From Clostridiales bacterium (GTDB taxonomy: Bacteria > Bacillota > Clostridia > Christensenellales > CAG-138), in NCBI GenBank assembly GCA_009779405.1, contig WREI01000012.1:1-45997 (forward strand): a stretch of 45,997 nt of DNA, in the 5' to 3' direction. The notes below the pieces were generated by a model, which saw only the letters and a program-made list of their open reading frames with translations, was not told the DNA's origin and did no database searches. The stretch's first letter is position 1. Each line of letters starts with the position of its first letter. The position numbers and the translations under genes were made by a program. This document shows positions 42,541 through 45,997 of this stretch, piece by piece.

Positions 42541-43959
42541 ATGGAAAACCAGAACAAAAAACTGCCCTTTGGCAGAATGCTCGCGTTCGCGATCGGCGAT
42601 TTCTTCGGCGGCGGCGCGTTCAACATCATCAACTTCCTGTATCCGGGCTTTTTGGCCTTAGTGATCGGCCTGCCCGCCGAGCTGGCCGGGTTGCTGATGA
42701 TGATCGCCCGCATCTTCGACGCGGTGATAGACCCCTTCATCGGCTTTTACTCCGATAAATTGCGCGCCCGCTTCGGCACGCGGCGGGGTTCCATCATCGC
42801 CGCGGCGCCGCTCGTTGTGCTGTCCCTGTTTCTGATGTTCTTCCCCTTCCAGTATCCGGGACTGTATGCGCGCTTCTTTGCCGTGCTCTTCTCCTATATC
42901 TTCTTCTGCGCAGTGCAGTCCGTCATTATGATCCCCTATTATTCCCTGACGGGCGAACTGACCTGGGATTACACCGACCGCGCGCGCATCACCTCACTGC
43001 GCTTGGGTTTCTCCATCTTCGCCTCGATCGTGTGCGTGGCGGTGCCGGGCATGATCATCGACGCCTTCGACGGGAACACGGGCTATATCGTCATGAGCCT
43101 GAGCTTCGGCGTCCTGTTTATGCTCTGCGTCGGTGCGACGGGCCTGTTTGCCAAGGAGGGCATCCCGGCGGAGAAGGAAGTGCCACGCCTGTCCCTGCGC
43201 GAATTCATCCGCCCCCTGCGCGTCAAGGTCTTTCGGCAATATCTCTATATCTTCCTCTGTTGCCAGATGACGATGGCCATTATGAGCGCCCTGTTCTTCT
43301 TCTATGTCGACTTCTTCTTCTGTGCCGAAGCGACGGCGGCAGGCCAATCAAATATGGTCGGTATGATAGGCGCGGCCCTTATGTTCGGCATGCAAATCGT
43401 CGCATTGCCCGTTTATCTCGCGATGATCAAGAAGACCAGCAAGACGGCGGTCTATATATTCGGCTCGGCCATCTGGATTGTAGGCGCGCTCGCCCTCTTT
43501 TTCATGCCCGCGGGCGCGAACCCCCTATATCTGTACCTTCTCGCGGCCATACTCGGCTTCGGCATCAGCGGCCCGGGGCTCATCCCCCACGCCATCTTTG
43601 CGGACGTGGTCGATGTCGGCACCCTGCAATTCGGCACGGCCGCCCCCGGCGCGTTCAGCGGCATCGCCAACTTCATCAACAGCATCGCGCAGGCAATCGG
43701 ACTCGCCATCGTCATGGCAGGCTTGGGCTTGGCGGGCTTTGTGGAGAAGGACATTTTGTCGGGCGTGGAGGTGCTCTCCCAACCCCTCTCCGCGCAAAAC
43801 GCCATCATCGCCATCATGGCCCTGGCTCCCCTGCTCTTTATGAGCATCGGCATCTTTTTCTGTACGCGCTATAAGCTCAACAAAGAACGCCACGCCGCGG
43901 TCGTCGCGGCGCTGGAGGGCAGCGAAGAGGAGAGACTCGCGGTGCTGCGGACGCTGTGA
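42541..43959 (+). CDS. GPH-family sugar/cation symporter (MFS)
   Basis: The 472-aa protein has about twelve membrane segments and the glycoside-pentoside-hexuronide layout: an N-terminal FAIGDFFGGG, the loop DPFIGFYSDKLRARFGTRRG between helices 2 and 3, and RARITSLR later. Members such as MelB import sugars with Na+ or H+. The sugar cannot be told from the sequence, and no glycoside hydrolase is nearby. ATG 42541 is chosen because GAGGAATGGGG lies upstream. Its stop overlaps the GTG start of the next gene. Confidence 0.9.
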   Translation: MENQNKKLPFGRMLAFAIGDFFGGGAFNIINFLYPGFLALVIGLPAELAGLLMMIARIFDAVIDPFIGFYSDKLRARFGTRRGSIIAAAPLVVLSLFLMFFPFQYPGLYARFFAVLFSYIFFCAVQSVIMIPYYSLTGELTWDYTDRARITSLRLGFSIFASIVCVAVPGMIIDAFDGNTGYIVMSLSFGVLFMLCVGATGLFAKEGIPAEKEVPRLSLREFIRPLRVKVFRQYLYIFLCCQMTMAIMSALFFFYVDFFFCAEATAAGQSNMVGMIGAALMFGMQIVALPVYLAMIKKTSKTAVYIFGSAIWIVGALALFFMPAGANPLYLYLLAAILGFGISGPGLIPHAIFADVVDVGTLQFGTAAPGAFSGIANFINSIAQAIGLAIVMAGLGLAGFVEKDILSGVEVLSQPLSAQNAIIAIMALAPLLFMSIGIFFCTRYKLNKERHAAVVAALEGSEEERLAVLRTL

Positions 43960-44678
43960 AGAAAAGGCAACGAAAATATCTGATTCTGCCCCTGATCTTC
44001 ATAGGGGTCAATCTCTCGCTGTATATTTATGTAGCGATGCGGGTCTGCTTCAGCTTCAAGTACCCATATGTTTCTAATTGGTGGGACTTGATCGTTTGGA
44101 GTCTCTTCTGCACCCTGCCCACCATCTTGGCCATCATTTATCTCCCCCTGAAAAGATGGTTCAGAAAATGGATGCGCATAGTGGGAGCGGCGATACTGCT
44201 CGCGATTTTTCCATTTAGCTTCATGGGCATAGGGCTAACCGGTTTTATTTGCCCCTTTAGTTCGCAAACAAGTGACATCAATCATTATTTGATAGCGGAT
44301 GACTATCCGGAAAAGTATGGCAAGAGCAATATCTTCCCGCAGGAAATCCCCCAATCGGCAAGAAACGTCGAGTATTTTTATCGGTTCCGCAATTCCATCG
44401 AAGCAGATTTTGATATTTATCTGAAAATTGAATTGTCCGAACCCGATTTTACGGCGGAGTTGACGCGCATCCAAACACAATTCCCCGACGCACAGATGGT
44501 GGAAAACGAGGACGGCACAATTGAATATCGAATTCGCTATCATGAGGACCCCGGATATTACAGCTACGAATTCGTCACTTTTTCGCTTATGGATTTGACC
44601 GCAACATATATTGAAGCATATACGATTGACGACGGAGAGGGAGCGGTGCTACCGTATTTCAAGGAAATTTTGTATTGA
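43956..44678 (+). CDS. Membrane protein of unknown function
   Basis: Not recognised. The 240-aa product has three hydrophobic segments in its first 100 residues (about 7-27, 42-62, 74-95), then a soluble part of about 140 residues. The soluble part is rich in acidic and aromatic residues, with a repeated DFDIYLKIEL / DFTAELTRIQ theme. GTG 43956 overlaps the transporter stop by 4 bases, so the two are co-translated. The gene is AT-richer than the transporter. It may modulate the transporter, but nothing in the sequence shows this. Confidence 0.7.
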   Translation: MKKRQRKYLILPLIFIGVNLSLYIYVAMRVCFSFKYPYVSNWWDLIVWSLFCTLPTILAIIYLPLKRWFRKWMRIVGAAILLAIFPFSFMGIGLTGFICPFSSQTSDINHYLIADDYPEKYGKSNIFPQEIPQSARNVEYFYRFRNSIEADFDIYLKIELSEPDFTAELTRIQTQFPDAQMVENEDGTIEYRIRYHEDPGYYSYEFVTFSLMDLTATYIEAYTIDDGEGAVLPYFKEILY

Positions 44679-44703
44679 TTTTAGTACGTAATATGGTTAT
44701 AAT
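44675..44703 (+). promoter_or_regulatory. Toxin-antitoxin promoter
   Basis: TTGATT at 44675-44680, overlapping the upstream stop codon, and TATAAT at 44698-44703 have 17-base spacing, 30 bases before the antitoxin gene. Autoregulation by the pair is expected from the family, but no clear operator palindrome was identified. Confidence 0.7.
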
Positions 44704-44732
44704 AATCATACAATAATACAGGAGGTACAAGT

Positions 44733-45026
44733 ATGGTCATGCAATCTTTCCCACAGATACGGCCCTTATCGGATTTACGCGCAAACATCGGTGAGATCAC
44801 CGATTTTGTTGACACCGAACAAGTGCCGGTTGTTTTAACCAAGCACGGGCGTGGTAAATACGTGCTTTTGAGCGTAGAGGGCTACAGGGAGCTTGTTGCC
44901 AGACGGGAATTGTATCAATTGCTGGACGAGGGGTTGGAGGACATAGCAAACGGCCGCACGCAAGATTTCGGAGCAGCCATGCGGGAGATACGCGAGGGTA
45001 TTGCCAATGGACGTGTACAGAGTTGA
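44733..45026 (+). CDS. Phd/YefM-family antitoxin
   Basis: The 97-aa protein has the Phd/YefM DNA-binding fold at its N-terminus (PLSDLRANIGEI, VVLTKHGRGKYVLLSVEGY), which normally binds the operon promoter. The C-terminal helix (about 60-97) would wrap the toxin. AGGAGGT lies 6 bases before the ATG. It overlaps the toxin gene by 20 bases, the usual arrangement for a type II pair. Confidence 0.92.
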   Translation: MVMQSFPQIRPLSDLRANIGEITDFVDTEQVPVVLTKHGRGKYVLLSVEGYRELVARRELYQLLDEGLEDIANGRTQDFGAAMREIREGIANGRVQS

Positions 45027-45321
45027 ATTGTCCAAAAAGGCAAAACGCGACTTACAGGAGATTCATGCCTATATTTCTGTCAACTTGAGAGAGCCCGCGT
45101 TAGCCGAAAAAATACTGGATAAGGTGGAAGCTGCAATCATAACGCTCCGGCAAATGCCGAAACGGTACGCATTGGAACGCGATGAGCTGTTGAGACAAAG
45201 AAATCTGCGTAAGCTGGCTGTTGATAATTACCTTCTTTTCTACATTGTCCACGATAAAACAAAAACGGTCTATATCGCGAGAGCGTTGTATGCCAGGCGT
45301 GATTGGGTGAACTTTCTATAG
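45007..45321 (+). CDS. RelE/ParE-superfamily toxin
   Basis: The 104-aa protein has the RelE/ParE pattern: YRVELSKKAKRDLQEIHAYI, LRQMPKRY, RKLAVDNYLLFYIV and a C-terminal RALYARRDW. The helix-rich N-terminus and KRDLQEI favour the ParE branch (gyrase poison) over ribosome-dependent RelE nucleases, but the sequence alone does not decide. ATG 45007 is chosen over an in-frame TTG at 45001. Confidence 0.9.
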   Translation: MDVYRVELSKKAKRDLQEIHAYISVNLREPALAEKILDKVEAAIITLRQMPKRYALERDELLRQRNLRKLAVDNYLLFYIVHDKTKTVYIARALYARRDWVNFL

Positions 45322-45351
45322 CGCCCCGCAAAGGAAATCCTGTCAACGTCC

Positions 45352-45380
45352 TTGACGACCGCTTTGCAAAGACCTATACT
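45352..45380 (+). promoter_or_regulatory. Promoter of the cystatin-like lipoprotein gene
   Basis: TTGACG at 45352-45357 and TATACT at 45375-45380 have 17-base spacing. The leader starts with a perfect small hairpin CAGCGT-ATAA-ACGCTG (45386-45401), which would sit at the very 5' end of the message and may stabilise it. Confidence 0.8.
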
Positions 45381-45417
45381 GTTCTCAGCGTATAAACGCT
45401 GAAAAAGAGGAGGGAAT

Positions 45418-45771
45418 ATGAAAAGAACACGCAACATTTTGGCTCTGTGCCTGGCGGTCATTATTATAGTGATGGGTCTCGCTGCCTGCGTGCAGAAGGA
45501 CGCGCCGCCCGCCCCCATCGTCGGCGGCTATACGGAGGACAGGGCCGTCACCGAGGATGACCTTGCCGTTTTCAATGCGGCAATGGAGCATTTGGTCGGT
45601 GTAAACTATGTACCCACCCTTGTGGCGACACAGGTGGTGGCAGGCACAAACTATCGCTTCATGGCGACGGCAATGCCCGTGGTACCCGATGCGGAATCCT
45701 ATGAGGTATATATCTATATCTTCCAACCCTTGGCGGGCGACCCCGAACTGGTCGAGATAGTGAATATATAG
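45418..45771 (+). CDS. Cystatin-like lipoprotein
   Basis: The 117-aa protein has a lipobox (GLAAC, Cys about 24) and a compact domain with the order seen in cystatins. An N-terminal Gly pair (VGGY, about 36-38) is followed by a helix (LAVFNAAMEHL) and the signature QVVAG (Q-x-V-x-G, about 73-77). Hydrophobic strands ending YIFQPLAG complete the domain. In cystatins the Gly and QxVxG loop enter the active site of papain-type cysteine proteases. Protease inhibition here is inferred. GAGGAGGGA precedes the ATG. It is a single-gene unit with its own promoter and terminator. Confidence 0.8.
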   Translation: MKRTRNILALCLAVIIIVMGLAACVQKDAPPAPIVGGYTEDRAVTEDDLAVFNAAMEHLVGVNYVPTLVATQVVAGTNYRFMATAMPVVPDAESYEVYIYIFQPLAGDPELVEIVNI

Positions 45772-45788
45772 GTTCCGAAACAAAAAAC

Positions 45789-45835
45789 CACTATGGGGCG
45801 CTTCTCCAAAAAGAACGCCCCATAGTGTTCTTTAT
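45789..45835 (+). terminator. Intrinsic terminator after the cystatin-like gene
   Basis: CACTATGGGGCG (45789-45800) pairs perfectly with CGCCCCATAGTG (45816-45827), a 12-bp stem with a 15-base loop, followed by TTCTTTAT. The flanking A-run (AAAAAACCA) upstream would let it act in both directions. Confidence 0.9.
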
Positions 45836-45886
45836 GATGGTGAGGTATAACCATGAAGCCAAAATGCATGAAACACCTAGATAGCG

Positions 45887-45915
45887 TTTACACGAGAATG
45901 AATTTATGATAGAAT
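45887..45915 (+). promoter_or_regulatory. Promoter of the transposase gene
   Basis: TTTACA at 45887-45892 and TAGAAT at 45910-45915 have 17-base spacing, within the presumed left end of an insertion sequence. Confidence 0.6.
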
Positions 45916-45941
45916 AGAGAAAACCACAGAGGAGGTTCTCA

Positions 45942-45997
45942 ATGGAGGCAGCACATCGGCGACACGATATAACAGACAGGATGTGGTCAGTCTTAGA
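45942..45997 (+). mobile_element. Start of a transposase gene (IS5-like), cut by the window edge
   Basis: ATG 45942 follows GGAGG by 6 bases and opens a frame MEAAHRRHDITDRMWSVL that continues off the window. HRRHDITD followed by an aromatic residue is the typical N-terminus of IS5-group (DUF4096-type) transposases. The insertion-sequence end must lie between the terminator at 45827 and about 45885, but its inverted repeat cannot be defined without the other end. Confidence 0.75.

Overview
The window looks like a chromosomal segment of an anaerobic Bacillota (Clostridia-type) bacterium with fairly high GC. Supporting signs are AGGAGG-type ribosome binding sites, the conserved rpmH-rnpA-yidD-yidC-jag-mnmE cluster, D-ornithine 4,5-aminomutase (a Stickland-type amino-acid fermentation enzyme), a VanW/YoaR-type protein, DUF362 ferredoxin-like and GPH-transporter genes, and many small lipoproteins. 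The lineage is inferred from gene content only. No rRNA, tRNA or CRISPR array was seen.

Layout. 1-3751 (minus strand): a lipoprotein metallo-beta-lactamase-fold protein, then oraS and oraE, ending at a palindromic repeat. 3830-8562 (plus): a strong promoter drives rpmH, rnpA, yidD, yidC, jag (khpB), mnmE and a membrane-anchored hypothetical protein. 8577-11348 (plus): serC-serA behind a promoter that overlaps a palindrome, then an SGNH-hydrolase lipoprotein. 11343-14484 (minus): a translationally coupled exoA-maf-uvrC run. 14485-14949: a palindrome-ended repeat element and the remains of an RCC1-repeat gene. 14950-20356 (minus): sensor kinase, OmpR-type regulator and a class A penicillin-binding protein. 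20459-24093 (plus): a zinc-type ABC uptake operon that starts with a small His/Cys-rich membrane protein. 24096-27095 (minus): glmM, a left-handed beta-helix GlmU-like acyltransferase and an unrecognised lipoprotein-like gene. 27126-28440: a palindrome-ended element carrying the promoter of a DUF362 iron-sulfur protein. 28441-30036 (minus): a VanW-family protein. 30132-31709 (plus): recX and mutY. 31699-32985 (minus): an AT-rich orphan gene. 33134-38785 (plus): an envelope island with a D,D-carboxypeptidase homologue that has lost its catalytic residues, an NlpC/P60 protein, and two paralogous membrane proteins with YARHG-like C-termini flanking a zinc-ribbon membrane protein. 38791-42408 (plus): an MGMT-like protein, a metallophosphoesterase, a cytosolic trypsin-like protease coupled to trxB, and nth. 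42390-45997 (plus): a MITE-like repeat, a GPH transporter, a membrane protein, a Phd/ParE-type toxin-antitoxin pair, a cystatin-like lipoprotein and the start of an insertion sequence.

Themes. DNA repair is well represented (uvrC, maf, exoA, recX, mutY, nth, MGMT-like). So are peptidoglycan and envelope functions (glmM, PBP1A, VanW, S11 homologue, NlpC/P60, two-component system). A family of short palindromic repeats beginning GTAGGGG recurs in intergenic gaps. The most original material is the 33134-38785 envelope island, the zinc-operon leader protein, the protease-trxB pair, and two genes whose -10 boxes sit so close to the start codon that leaderless transcripts are likely.
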